The position numbers were made by a program, and so were the translations under genes. A model generated the notes under the pieces. The model did no database searches, was not told the DNA's origin, and was given only the letters and a program-made list of their open reading frames with translations. From Flavobacterium luminosum (GTDB taxonomy: Bacteria > Bacteroidota > Bacteroidia > Flavobacteriales > Flavobacteriaceae), in NCBI RefSeq assembly GCF_023635005.1, contig NZ_JAMLJM010000002.1:62001-126000 (forward strand): DNA of 64,000 bases. Reading direction: 5' to 3'. Positions 25,660 through 34,517 of the stretch are shown piece by piece (positions within the stretch are counted from its first letter, which is position 1; the number at the start of each line of letters is the position of its first letter).

Positions 25660-27771
25660 ATGACAAAAATCAACAGATTGTCTATATATTCCAAGTTGTT
25701 GTTGTTGATTTTTTTCTCCACTACATCCTTTATTCTGTTATTCCTATATCTTTTTTATTACACACTCAAACAAGAGAAGGAAGTCTATACAATGACTCAA
25801 AAACAGTTGAACGATGAGGTTAATTCATTAATGAAATTAAACTCGGAATCTCATTATTCTACTCTAATAGACGTTACTTATTGGGATGCTTTGGTTGATT
25901 TTACCCAAACAAAAGATCAAAAATGGTTCGATAAGCATGTGGGAAATATTATCAATATGTATTTTGTTGAATACATTGGGATTTATGATTTGCAAGGCAA
26001 TGAGATTGGAAAAAAATACAAACCAGAATTAAAACATCCTATTCGTTTTATAAACAAACCATTGCTGAATTATGTTTATCAAAAAAGAACTACTAAATTT
26101 TATGTAAAATTGCCCGAAGGTTATGCGGAGGTTTTTATGGCGACAATACATCCGGGTAACGATCCCACAAAAATGAAATCTAAGCCATCAGGTTTTTTCG
26201 TCATGGCTAGATTACTGAATCAGGAGTATATTAATCGATTAGAAGAAATTAGTACTTCGAAAGTTTCGTTTTCATATCTAGAAAAGGAAAAACTTTTTTA
26301 TGATAATTTCATCAAAGGAATCTATACTTTAAAATCTTGGAATGGAGAAAAGATAGGGGTTTTGGCGTTTGAGCGTAAATTCTTTGTGAACTTTAAAGCC
26401 ACCGAAAGAATTTTAGCCATAATTTTAATTTTCTTTATTTTATTTCTAATTGTCTATGTTTTTTTTCTGAGAAGATGGGTTTCTACTCCTTTGTATCTTA
26501 TCACTCAGATTTTGGAAGCCGGGAACAAAAAAGCCATAAAGCGATTAAAATCATCACCTGGTGAGTTCAGTAAAATTGGTAATTTATTCGAAGAAACTTT
26601 TTCGCAGCGAAAACAATTAGAAAAAGCAAAAGCAAAAGCAGAGGAAAGCGATCAGTTAAAAACAGCCTTCTTAACCAATTTGTCGCATGAAATCAGAACT
26701 CCGATGAATGCCATTATTGGTTTTTCTGAACTTTTAAAAGAAAACGGTTTAGAAGAAAGTGAAAAACAGAATTACATAAAAATCATCAATAAAAGTGGAG
26801 TCAATTTGGTTTCAATTATCGATGATCTTATCGAAATGTCTAAAATCGATGCCAATCAAATTAGACCTAATATTTCTAGTGTAGATTTAGAATCTTGTAT
26901 GCAGGAATTATACAAGTCGATTGCGATTACGATTTCAAAAGATAAAAACATTGATTTTAAGTGGATTGAAGCTAATCCTCCAATAACTTCGAAAGTGTTG
27001 TTGGATGAAACCAAGTTCAAGCAAATATTAACCAATCTTCTCACCAATGCTATTAAGTTTACTAATCAAGGATTTGTTGAATTTGGTTATCATTTAAATA
27101 GTGAAAAATTGCAAATAGATTTTTTTGTGAGAGATTCAGGGTTAGGAATTGCTCAAGATCATCAGCCTTTTATTTTTGATAGATTTCGAAGAGTTGATAA
27201 TGATTATTCCATAAAAGAAGGAGGATTGGGACTTGGCTTAGCGATCACTAAAGCGTATGTGCAACTTTTAGACGGTACAATAGAACTAGAATCAGAATTA
27301 GACCAAGGTTCGCTGTTTACATTTAGTATTCCATTGGTCTATGCGACTGAGAGTACGGATACCGGTAAAGTATCGGAAGATTCAAAAGACCATCCAATAG
27401 ATAAATCGATTACGGTTTTAGTTGCAGAGGATGACAATATTAACTACCTATTAATTGAAAACCTTTTGATTAGAAAAGACTTTAATGTCATAAGAGCTAA
27501 AGACGGAATAGAAGCGGTTGAATTGTATCAAAAGTATCCACAAATCGATTTGGTTTTAATGGATATTAAGATGCCTAGAATGGGAGGGTATGAAGCATTT
27601 GAGAAAATAAAAGAAATAAATGCAGAATTACCCATTATAGCTCAAACAGCATTTTCATCTTCTGAAGAAATTGAAAAAATTAATACTTTCGGATTTAGCG
27701 GATATATTACAAAGCCTATCGATAAGGCGACATTATACGATTTAATATCTGAAATACTCAAACATTACTGA
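25660..27771 (+). CDS. Hybrid sensor histidine kinase/response regulator
   Basis: 703 aa inner-membrane sensor. One helix near residues 12-33 and another near 248-270 bracket an extracytoplasmic CHASE4-like domain of about 210 residues. The cytoplasmic part has a short linker, then HisKA with phosphoacceptor His343 in LSHEIRTPMNAI. The HATPase domain has N-box LTNLLTNAIKF, DSGLGI and GLGLGLAI. A receiver domain follows, with acidic pocket AEDDNIN and phosphoacceptor Asp635 in LMDIKMP. No output domain or partner gene is adjacent, so signal and target are unknown. It ends at a hairpin shared with rimO. Confidence 0.93.
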   Translation: MTKINRLSIYSKLLLLIFFSTTSFILLFLYLFYYTLKQEKEVYTMTQKQLNDEVNSLMKLNSESHYSTLIDVTYWDALVDFTQTKDQKWFDKHVGNIINMYFVEYIGIYDLQGNEIGKKYKPELKHPIRFINKPLLNYVYQKRTTKFYVKLPEGYAEVFMATIHPGNDPTKMKSKPSGFFVMARLLNQEYINRLEEISTSKVSFSYLEKEKLFYDNFIKGIYTLKSWNGEKIGVLAFERKFFVNFKATERILAIILIFFILFLIVYVFFLRRWVSTPLYLITQILEAGNKKAIKRLKSSPGEFSKIGNLFEETFSQRKQLEKAKAKAEESDQLKTAFLTNLSHEIRTPMNAIIGFSELLKENGLEESEKQNYIKIINKSGVNLVSIIDDLIEMSKIDANQIRPNISSVDLESCMQELYKSIAITISKDKNIDFKWIEANPPITSKVLLDETKFKQILTNLLTNAIKFTNQGFVEFGYHLNSEKLQIDFFVRDSGLGIAQDHQPFIFDRFRRVDNDYSIKEGGLGLGLAITKAYVQLLDGTIELESELDQGSLFTFSIPLVYATESTDTGKVSEDSKDHPIDKSITVLVAEDDNINYLLIENLLIRKDFNVIRAKDGIEAVELYQKYPQIDLVLMDIKMPRMGGYEAFEKIKEINAELPIIAQTAFSSSEEIEKINTFGFSGYITKPIDKATLYDLISEILKHY

Positions 27772-27775
27772 AGGA

Positions 27776-27813
27776 ATAAAAATACCCCAAAGAGTGTTTG
27801 ACTTTTGGGGTAT
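27776..27813. terminator. Terminator between kinase and rimO
   Basis: A perfect 10-bp stem ATACCCCAAA (27782-27791) pairs with 27804-27813, and the minus-strand side continues into a T-rich tail. It is best placed as the rimO terminator and probably also stops the convergent kinase transcript. Confidence 0.8.
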
Positions 27814-27849
27814 AATTTGATTTAGAATGACTATTTTATTTATATAGCA

Positions 27850-29151
27850 TTATACTGGTTCTCCGTACAAGTCAAATTCTGTAGCATCAAAGATTTTGAT
27901 ATTGGCAAATTCTCCTATTTTAAGATAATGTTGAGCAGCATCAATTAGTACTTCGTTATCCACATCCGGACTATCAAATTCTGTTCTTCCAATAAAATAA
28001 GGCCCTTCTTTTCTGTCAATAATACACTTGAATGTTTCTCCTATTTTTTCCTGATTCAAATCCCATGAAATTTGAGCCTGAATCTCCATGATTTCATTCG
28101 CGCGGGCTTGTTTTACTTCTTCAGGAACATCATCTTCTAAAGTATAAGCATGGGTGTTTTCTTCGTGCGAATACGCAAAACAGCCCAAACGTTCAAAACG
28201 CATTTCAGTAACCCAGTTTTTAAGAATCTGAAAATCTTCTTCTGTTTCTCCAGGATAGCCAACGATTAAAGTGGTTCGGATAGCCATTCCTGGTACTGCC
28301 GCACGAAAATCTTTTAATAATTGTGTGGTTTTTTCATAAGTGGTACCGCGACGCATCGATTTTAGAATGTTGTCCGATATATGCTGTAATGGAATATCGA
28401 TGTAATTACAAATTTTTGGTTCCTTTTTCATTAATTCCAATACGTCCATAGGGAAACCGGTAGGGAAGGCATAGTGAAGTCGAATCCATTCGATACCTTC
28501 TATTTTTACCAAGTTTTCTAATAATTCCGCTAGATTTCTTTTTTTGTACAGATCTAATCCGTAATAAGTTAAATCTTGAGCAATTAAGATCAGTTCTTTT
28601 ACGCCGTTAGCTGCTAAACCTTCTGCTTCTTTAACCAATTTTTCAATAGGCTGAGAAACATGTTTTCCTCTCATGATAGGAATCGCACAAAAGCTACATG
28701 GTCTGTCACAACCTTCGGCAATTTTTAAGTAAGCATAATTTTTAGGAGTAGTGGTTAAACGTTCTCCCAATAATTCATGTTTGTAATCTGCACCAAGCGC
28801 TTTTAGCAATAAAGGTAAATCAGTAGTGCCAAAATATTGGTCAACGTTAGGAATTTCTGCTTCTAAATCAGGGCGGTATCTTTCTGATAAACACCCCGTA
28901 ACAAAAACCTTATCAACTATCCCTTGTTCTTTTTTGTCTACGTATTCTAAAATCGTATTAACCGACTCTTCTTTGGCATTATTAATAAAACCACATGTGT
29001 TAATCACAACAATATTTCCTTCTTCTTCGTGGGCAACATCTTTACCACTGGCTTTCAATTGTCCCATTAACACTTCACTGTCATAGACATTTTTAGAACA
29101 ACCTAATGTGATGACATTAATTTTATTTTTCTTTAACGATTTGGTTCTCAT
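27850..29151 (-). CDS. rimO: Ribosomal protein S12 methylthiotransferase
   Basis: Adds a methylthio group to an aspartate of ribosomal protein S12. The protein is 433 aa and of MiaB/RimO type. The N-terminal UPF0004 domain has Cys18, Cys53 and Cys87 for the auxiliary cluster. The radical SAM motif is C148-x3-C152-x2-C155 (EGCDRPCSFC), and a C-terminal TRAM domain follows. The pattern LGCSKNVYDSE near the start favours RimO over MiaB. A -7 element TAATTTTG at 29170-29177 lies upstream. It is monocistronic. Confidence 0.95.
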   Translation of the reverse strand: MRTKSLKKNKINVITLGCSKNVYDSEVLMGQLKASGKDVAHEEEGNIVVINTCGFINNAKEESVNTILEYVDKKEQGIVDKVFVTGCLSERYRPDLEAEIPNVDQYFGTTDLPLLLKALGADYKHELLGERLTTTPKNYAYLKIAEGCDRPCSFCAIPIMRGKHVSQPIEKLVKEAEGLAANGVKELILIAQDLTYYGLDLYKKRNLAELLENLVKIEGIEWIRLHYAFPTGFPMDVLELMKKEPKICNYIDIPLQHISDNILKSMRRGTTYEKTTQLLKDFRAAVPGMAIRTTLIVGYPGETEEDFQILKNWVTEMRFERLGCFAYSHEENTHAYTLEDDVPEEVKQARANEIMEIQAQISWDLNQEKIGETFKCIIDRKEGPYFIGRTEFDSPDVDNEVLIDAAQHYLKIGEFANIKIFDATEFDLYGEPV

Positions 29152-29232
29152 TGTTTTAATTTAGGATTGCAAAATTACAATATTTATTTTAAGTGGCGAA
29201 ACATTTAAGAATAGAACCCCCGAGAATAGGAA

Positions 29233-29263
29233 TAAAAAAGAGGCTGTCCTTTTGAGACAGCCT
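29233..29263 (-). terminator. Rho-independent terminator after the FadL-type porin gene
   Basis: Stem AGGCTGTC (29241-29248) pairs with GACAGCCT (29256-29263) and is followed by a T-run on the minus strand. It ends the minus-strand gene at 29290 before rimO. Confidence 0.9.
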
Positions 29264-29289
29264 TCTTGTAATATTAAATTTGAAATAGA

Positions 29290-30822
29290 TTATAATTCAA
29301 ATGAAAGCGATACGGTAACATTATTGTTTTTTAGTGTGCTGTTAGCTCGATCTGTCAAACCGGTTGAAAACATCTGGTAGCCATAATCTCTTTTGGAAGT
29401 AGCATAGGCTAAGTCTAATTTAGTACCTCCAAAGTTATATCCAATACCGCCCGAATATCCTTTTAGGTCGCCCATTAAAGCCTCATTTTTGTAAGGACTG
29501 GACTCGTAACGGAAACCACCTCGCAAACTCCATTTCTCAATTTTATATTCTCCTCCAATTCTTAATTCGTTTGAAGTAGTAAATAAATCTTCGATTAGCA
29601 TATTGCCATCTCTATAATCACTTTTTGGTTTTAAACGCATCGTGCTGTAATCTTTTGAACTAAAGTCAACGCTTAAAAATCCTTGTTTATCAAAGATATA
29701 AGCTGCACTTGCAGTTAGTTTTCCTGGAGTTTGAATGGTATAAGGTTCAAAAACCATTACAATACCCGGTTCAACTCTGTCTACAGGTAATTCTCCAGTG
29801 TTATTACCACTAACGGCTGCAACTCTTTGAATCAATTCGTCGGTTAATTTATGCCAAGTTGGTGATTCATAAGTAGCTCCTACTCTAAATTGATCGTCTA
29901 ATTTTAAGATTGCTCCAATTTGAAAAGAGAATCCATTTCCGTAAGTATGCAAGTCATTATCAAAGTAAATTCTCTTTACATAGGTATCTGTAGTGGTATT
30001 GTTGTCATTGCTTTCGAAAAAACTAGAGTATTTTGTGTAGTCTGAGAAATGAGAGTTTAAGTTGATACCGATCATCAATTTGTCCTGATAGTTAGCTGCA
30101 GCATTGAAAGACAATTTACCATTATAACCAGTGGTTTCAGCAGAATATTGATGGGTAAAATTCCCTGGTAACACCGCTGAAGTATATTGATTTATATTTG
30201 GGTTGTCGTAATTTCCTGGATCAGTATCTAACGGGATTGGATCTATTATGTAGGCATTGTAACCTAAATACGCTTGTTGTTCGTTAAAATATAATTCGTC
30301 GAAATAATAATTCTGCAAATTACCTAGTTGTACTGAGTTAGTATAGGCATTCCCGTTGGCATAAGCTAGGAAATATTTGTCAATCGAATTGCTCGGATTT
30401 ATTCCTGAAATATAGATAGAACTATCAAAATTATTTTGATTTTCGTAATTCAAAGACAAAGCAAATTTTTTCCAATCACTATGGTTGTTGTTTTCAAATA
30501 CGAAAACACCTCCAGCTTGATTCAAATCAAAAGAATTGTATGAATCACTATTGCGGGAGCCAAAGTAATTGTTATTGTTTTTAGAAGCGTAATTACTCAA
30601 GGTAAATGCTACCTGATTATTTTTGAAAATTACGGAACCGGCAGGATTGATGCTTACAGCAGATAAATCGCCTCCCAATGCTCCAAAAGCACCACTTAGT
30701 GCTCTAAAGCGAGCAGTTCCCAGCGGTTCTGTTTGAGAATAACGTAAAGCGTCATTTATATCTTGTGCTTGAATGGCAGAAGTTCCTAAAATAATACTTA
30801 AAATAGAAATATATTTTTTCAT
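29290..30822 (-). CDS. Outer membrane transport protein, OmpP1/FadL/TodX type
   Basis: 510 aa. A signal peptide (1-19, ending IQAQ) is followed by the conserved FadL N-terminal plug region (DALRYSQTEPLGTARFRALSGAFGAL split across about 23-50, with the GGDLSAVSINPAG block). A long series of amphipathic beta strands ends in a terminal aromatic/hydrophobic strand (VTVSLSFEL), as expected for an outer membrane beta-barrel. Relatives carry long-chain fatty acids or hydrophobic compounds across the outer membrane, so a link to the fatty-acid-related glyoxylate genes is possible but not adjacent. It lies 56 bases downstream of the Tyr/Gly-rich lipoprotein and may be co-transcribed with it. Confidence 0.9.
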   Translation of the reverse strand: MKKYISILSIILGTSAIQAQDINDALRYSQTEPLGTARFRALSGAFGALGGDLSAVSINPAGSVIFKNNQVAFTLSNYASKNNNNYFGSRNSDSYNSFDLNQAGGVFVFENNNHSDWKKFALSLNYENQNNFDSSIYISGINPSNSIDKYFLAYANGNAYTNSVQLGNLQNYYFDELYFNEQQAYLGYNAYIIDPIPLDTDPGNYDNPNINQYTSAVLPGNFTHQYSAETTGYNGKLSFNAAANYQDKLMIGINLNSHFSDYTKYSSFFESNDNNTTTDTYVKRIYFDNDLHTYGNGFSFQIGAILKLDDQFRVGATYESPTWHKLTDELIQRVAAVSGNNTGELPVDRVEPGIVMVFEPYTIQTPGKLTASAAYIFDKQGFLSVDFSSKDYSTMRLKPKSDYRDGNMLIEDLFTTSNELRIGGEYKIEKWSLRGGFRYESSPYKNEALMGDLKGYSGGIGYNFGGTKLDLAYATSKRDYGYQMFSTGLTDRANSTLKNNNVTVSLSFEL

Positions 30823-30878
30823 GAGAGTAATGTTTATTTGTCAAAAACCTTAATTGGTACTTTCGGTAAAGTTAAAGG

Positions 30879-31835
30879 TTATCCTCTTCGTCCACCGCCA
30901 CTTCGTCCACCGGAGAAACCTCCTCCGCTGTTATAATTTCCTCCCGAAGATCTTGGAGCGTCGTAACTTCTTGTAGAATTGCTTCTTGGCGCATCGTAGC
31001 TTCTATTAGAGTTGCTTCTCGGAGCGTCATAATTTCTTGGTGAAGTACTTCTTTGTCTAGGATTTTCGTTAGTGTTAGTTCTCGAAGGAGTAGTTTCATT
31101 ATTTCTTCTTGGAGAATTAAAATTCGTTCTTGGACTTGAAAAAGTTCTATTGCTGTTAAAGTTTGTTCTTCTATTGGATTCATACGAACGTCGACCGGTA
31201 TAATTTCTGTCGTTTGAATATCGATCTCCATAAATCACATTTCTTCTTCCTCCGTTGTGGCTATAATTTCTTCCATAGTAGTGGTTGCCATACCAATTAT
31301 TGTAGTAACCTCCGTAGTAACTATATCCGTACCAACCACCCCAGTAAGAAGGGCCGTAATAAGCGCTATATCCCCAGAAAGGATCGTACCAATAAGAATT
31401 CCATCCCCAATAACTTCTCCAAGGACGGTAACCCCAATAATAATTATTCCAACCCCAGTTGTTTTCGTAAATATTAATAGTCGTTTGGGTTGTGTTTTCA
31501 CCCCAAGCCGCATAATTTTGTCTTTCGACTGAAGTGGTATCCGTATTGCTTGAATAGTTTTCAATATCAGTGAAAATATCAGAATTTTCTATACCGTAGT
31601 TATTGGCATTATTAGCGAAAAATTCCTTGTATTTTTTATTAGAGTCGTCAGTCTGATTTTGTTGAGTTTCTGTGTTGGTCTGTGTGACAACCTCTCTTTT
31701 ACTACTGCCGTAAATACCATCATTGTCGTAATAAGAAACATTCTGGTACGAACCACAAGAACTTACTATCAAACCTAATAAACCAACAACAGATTTGATA
31801 AGGGTATTGTTTGAAGAGGAGAATTTTAGTTTCAT
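30879..31835 (-). CDS. Tyr/Trp/Gly- and Asn/Arg-rich lipoprotein with C-terminal tandem repeats
   Basis: 318 aa, no recognised domain. The lipoprotein signal ends at IVSSC (Cys about 27). A Ser/Asn/Gln-rich segment (40-105) is followed by an extremely aromatic segment (about 110-195, mostly Tyr, Trp, Gly, Asn). An Arg/Ser/Asn-rich C-terminus has three 11-residue repeats (YDAPRSNS-type) and a Gly-Arg tail. The TTG extension to 31865 was rejected because that codon overlaps a -7 element. Such composition suggests an unstructured, sticky surface protein, but this is inference. It precedes the FadL-type gene and is divergent from proS. Confidence 0.65.
   Translation of the reverse strand: MKLKFSSSNNTLIKSVVGLLGLIVSSCGSYQNVSYYDNDGIYGSSKREVVTQTNTETQQNQTDDSNKKYKEFFANNANNYGIENSDIFTDIENYSSNTDTTSVERQNYAAWGENTTQTTINIYENNWGWNNYYWGYRPWRSYWGWNSYWYDPFWGYSAYYGPSYWGGWYGYSYYGGYYNNWYGNHYYGRNYSHNGGRRNVIYGDRYSNDRNYTGRRSYESNRRTNFNSNRTFSSPRTNFNSPRRNNETTPSRTNTNENPRQRSTSPRNYDAPRSNSNRSYDAPRSNSTRSYDAPRSSGGNYNSGGGFSGGRSGGGRRG
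30949..31047 (-). repeat. Three tandem 33-bp repeats in the lipoprotein gene
   Basis: Units at 30949-30981, 30982-31014 and 31015-31047 each encode about eleven residues of the form R/N-x-Y-D-A-P-R-S-x-x. They differ by several silent or conservative changes, so they are not very recent copies. Repeat number could vary between strains. Confidence 0.7.
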
Positions 31836-31862
31836 ATCTTTAAAATTTATTGTTGGACAACT

Positions 31863-31870
31863 CAAAAATA
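31863..31870 (-). promoter_or_regulatory. -7 element (TATTTTTG) of the Tyr/Gly-rich lipoprotein gene
   Basis: A minus-strand octamer 28 bases upstream of the ATG at 31835. It overlaps the in-frame TTG codon (31865), which rules that codon out as the start. No -33 element is clear. Confidence 0.5.
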
Positions 31871-31933
31871 GTTAGTTTTGTCGAATAATTATAATATTTA
31901 ACATTGCACAATATTTGTGCCAAACTATTCAAT

Positions 31934-33412
31934 ATGAGCAAGAACTTAACTAAGCGTGCAGAAGATTACTCGAAATGGTATAATGAACTGGTTGTTAAAG
32001 CGGATTTAGCGGAGAATTCAGGTGTTAGAGGATGTATGGTGATCAAGCCCTATGGGTATGCTATTTGGGAAAAAATGCAAGCAGAGTTGGATAGAATGTT
32101 TAAAGAAACAGGACATAGCAATGCCTATTTCCCGTTGTTTGTTCCTAAAAGTATGTTCGAAGCCGAAGAAAAAAATGCGGAAGGCTTTGCAAAAGAGTGT
32201 GCTATTGTGACGCATTATCGCTTAAAAACAGACGAATCGAAACCAGGTAAATTAATGGTAGATCCTAATGCAAAATTGGAAGAGGAATTAATCGTTCGTC
32301 CTACCAGTGAAGCAATCATTTGGAGTACTTATAAAAATTGGGTTCAGTCTTACAGAGATTTACCTTTATTAATTAATCAATGGGCTAATGTGGTTCGTTG
32401 GGAAATGCGCACCCGTTTATTCTTGCGTACGGCTGAATTTTTGTGGCAAGAAGGGCATACAGCGCATGCAACAAAACAAGAAGCTTTGGCGGAAACAGTT
32501 CAGATGATGAATGTTTATGCCGATTTTGCAGAAAACTTCATGGCTATTCCGGTAGTTAAAGGGGTTAAAACGGAAACAGAACGTTTTGCTGGTGCTGATG
32601 AGACATATTGTATCGAGGCTTTAATGCAAGATGGAAAAGCATTGCAGGCGGGAACTTCACATTTCTTAGGACAAAATTTTGCAAAAGCATTTGATGTTAA
32701 ATTTGCGAGTCAGGAAGGAAAACAAGAATATGTGTGGGGAACGTCATGGGGGGTGTCAACTCGATTGATGGGAGCTCTAATTATGACTCATTCGGATGAT
32801 TTAGGATTGGTGTTGCCTCCGAATGTTGCGCCAATACAAGTGGTAATTGTGCCTATCTTTAGATCGGATGAAGAATTGGATAAAATTTCAGCTGTAGCTA
32901 ATGAACTTCAAGCGAAATTCAGAAAATTAGGAATATCGGTTAAGTTTGACAATAGAACGACTCAAAAACCAGGTTTTAAATTTGCTGAATGGGAATTAAA
33001 AGGTGTTCCAGTTAGAATTGCTATAGGTCCTAAAGATTTAGAAAACGGAACTTTTGAAGTAGCTCGTCGTGACAATTTGACTAAAGAAGTTGTAAGTGCT
33101 GAAGGAGTAACAACTTATATTGCTGAATTATTAGAGCAAATTCAACAAAATTTATTTGCAAAAGCATTAGATTACAGAAATACTTATATTACTGAAGTAG
33201 ATAATTTTGAAGACTTCAAAGAAGTATTAGATGGTAAAGGAGGTTTTGTATCGGCACATTGGGACGGTACTACAGAAACCGAAGAGAAAATTAAAGAGTT
33301 AACGAAAGCTACTATACGTTGTATACCTTTAGATAGAAAAGAGGAAGAAGGTGTTTGTGTTTTTTCAGGAAAGCCATCAAATGGAAGAGTCTTATTTGCA
33401 AAGGCTTACTAA
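31934..33412 (+). CDS. proS: Prolyl-tRNA synthetase, short (archaeal/eukaryote-like) type
   Basis: Charges tRNA-Pro. The protein is 492 aa from the ATG at 31934; a TTG ten codons upstream was rejected since [19 protein letters not shown] is the family start. It shows class II motif 1 (about residues 70-90), motif 2 with the [19 protein letters not shown] block, and motif 3 ([19 protein letters not shown]). A C-terminal anticodon-binding domain and the zinc-like end segment typical of type 3 ProRS complete it. There is no editing INS domain. It leads into the tRNA-Glu pair and rpsT on the same strand. Confidence 0.96.
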   Translation: MSKNLTKRAEDYSKWYNELVVKADLAENSGVRGCMVIKPYGYAIWEKMQAELDRMFKETGHSNAYFPLFVPKSMFEAEEKNAEGFAKECAIVTHYRLKTDESKPGKLMVDPNAKLEEELIVRPTSEAIIWSTYKNWVQSYRDLPLLINQWANVVRWEMRTRLFLRTAEFLWQEGHTAHATKQEALAETVQMMNVYADFAENFMAIPVVKGVKTETERFAGADETYCIEALMQDGKALQAGTSHFLGQNFAKAFDVKFASQEGKQEYVWGTSWGVSTRLMGALIMTHSDDLGLVLPPNVAPIQVVIVPIFRSDEELDKISAVANELQAKFRKLGISVKFDNRTTQKPGFKFAEWELKGVPVRIAIGPKDLENGTFEVARRDNLTKEVVSAEGVTTYIAELLEQIQQNLFAKALDYRNTYITEVDNFEDFKEVLDGKGGFVSAHWDGTTETEEKIKELTKATIRCIPLDRKEEEGVCVFSGKPSNGRVLFAKAY

Positions 33413-33451
33413 AAAAATGTAAAAAAAGACTAAAAAAAATTGCAAGTGCTA

Positions 33452-33481
33452 TTGCAGAAATAAAAAATGTGTGTATCTTTG
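33452..33481 (+). promoter_or_regulatory. tRNA-Glu promoter (TTG-N19-TATCTTTG)
   Basis: TTG at 33452-33454 and TATCTTTG at 33474-33481 are spaced by 19 bases, a very good match to the Bacteroidota consensus. RNA would start near 33488, upstream of both tRNA genes. Confidence 0.75.
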
Positions 33482-33531
33482 CACTCGCAATACGAAAATG
33501 AGCTGATTAATTCAGAAACAGAGTACGAAAT

Positions 33532-33603
33532 GGCCCGTTCGTCTATCGGTTAGGACGCCAGGTTTTCATCCTGGTAAGAAGGGTTCGATTCCCTTACGGG
33601 CTA
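33532..33603 (+). tRNA. tRNA-Glu (anticodon TTC), first copy
   Basis: A 72-base cloverleaf. Acceptor arms GGCCCGT and ACGGGCT pair with a G-U at position 1:72. The anticodon stem CCAGG/CCTGG encloses loop TTTTCAT (anticodon TTC), and the T-loop is GGTTCGATTCC. The discriminator base is A and CCA is not encoded. It is identical to the copy 34 bases downstream. Confidence 0.95.
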
Positions 33604-33637
33604 CAATTTTTGAAATATTGAAATTTAAAGGCTAGAT

Positions 33638-33709
33638 GGCCCGTTCGTCTATCGGTTAGGACGCCAGGTTTTCATCCTGGTAAGAAGGGTTCGATTCCCT
33701 TACGGGCTA
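33638..33709 (+). tRNA. tRNA-Glu (anticodon TTC), second copy
   Basis: Base-for-base identical to the first copy, including the ATG-like bases just before the acceptor stem and CAA just after the discriminator. It probably shares the upstream promoter, as none is visible in the 34-base gap. Confidence 0.95.
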
Positions 33710-33865
33710 CAAAATTAGTTGTAAATAAGTTTTATAAAATAAAGCTTAGTGTCTCAAGTCTTTGTTTTATTAGTTAAAACCAAAGTGATTGCGTAAGTAA
33801 TTGTGGGAGGTTTTTCTTTTTTAACTAGTAGTTTATAATAATTATTACAATTAAAAAATAAGAAA

Positions 33866-34117
33866 ATGGCAAATCATAAGTCAGCTCTAAAAAGAATTAG
33901 AAGTAACGAGAAAAAAAGAGTATTAAACAGATATCAGCACAAAACTACACGTAATGCTATCAAAGCAATTCGTTTAGCTACTGATAAAGCTGAAGCTGCT
34001 GCTAAATTATCTGGTGTTATTTCTATGATCGACAAATTAGCTAAGAAAAATATCATACACGATAATAAAGCTTCAAACTTAAAGTCTAAATTGACAAGAC
34101 ACGTAGCTGCTTTATAA
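33866..34117 (+). CDS. rpsT: 30S ribosomal protein S20
   Basis: 83 aa, basic, three-helix protein of the small subunit that binds 16S rRNA. It starts MANHKSALKRIRSNEKKR, the family signature, and contains the RNAIKAIR helix. It follows the tRNA-Glu pair by 156 bases and ends at a strong terminator 26 bases downstream. Confidence 0.97.
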   Translation: MANHKSALKRIRSNEKKRVLNRYQHKTTRNAIKAIRLATDKAEAAAKLSGVISMIDKLAKKNIIHDNKASNLKSKLTRHVAAL

Positions 34118-34143
34118 TTCTGTTAGTGTTCAAAAATTTACTC

Positions 34144-34171
34144 AAAAGCTCTGCATTTGCAGGGCTTTTTT
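34144..34171 (+). terminator. Rho-independent terminator of rpsT
   Basis: A 12-bp stem AAAAGCTCTGCA (34144-34155) with one G-U pair and a 2-base loop is followed by a T-run. Confidence 0.9.
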
Positions 34172-34517
34172 GTTTTGTATTCAAATGTTTTAGCAATAAA
34201 TATTGCTAATTTCTTTAGCTTGAAATAAGAAAGTTTCAGTTTTGCTAACTACTAGGAATAAATAAGTTATCATCACAAATTACCTCAATTTTAAATTTGA
34301 ATCTTCTTTAAACGTATTTTTTATAATTCAAAATCATAACTGTAATAGGTTTATTTTTTTAATTGTGAGTAAAATGAATCGAGTAGGAGGTTTATTGATA
34401 AAAAGGATAATTTGCTAAGCTTTTTGTTATGTCTTAATTGTTAAGGAATTACGACTATTATTAAAAAAGTTTTATATGTAAAAAATAATCGTACTTTTGC
34501 ACCACAAAAAAATACAA
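34172..34517 (+). promoter_or_regulatory. Noncoding leader region upstream of typA
   Basis: About 345 AT-rich bases between the rpsT terminator and typA. The only recognisable element is a -7 match TACTTTTG at 34492-34499, about 19 bases before the typA ATG. It overlaps the in-frame TTG (34497) that opens the longest frame, which excludes that start. No reading frame, strong hairpin or repeat was seen in the remainder. Confidence 0.5.

Noticed and set aside
30872-31564. Two additional minus-strand frames of 119 and 109 codons, and plus-strand frames, over the Tyr-rich lipoprotein
   Set aside because: All are shadows of the low-complexity gene in other frames; no signal, motif or start context supports them.
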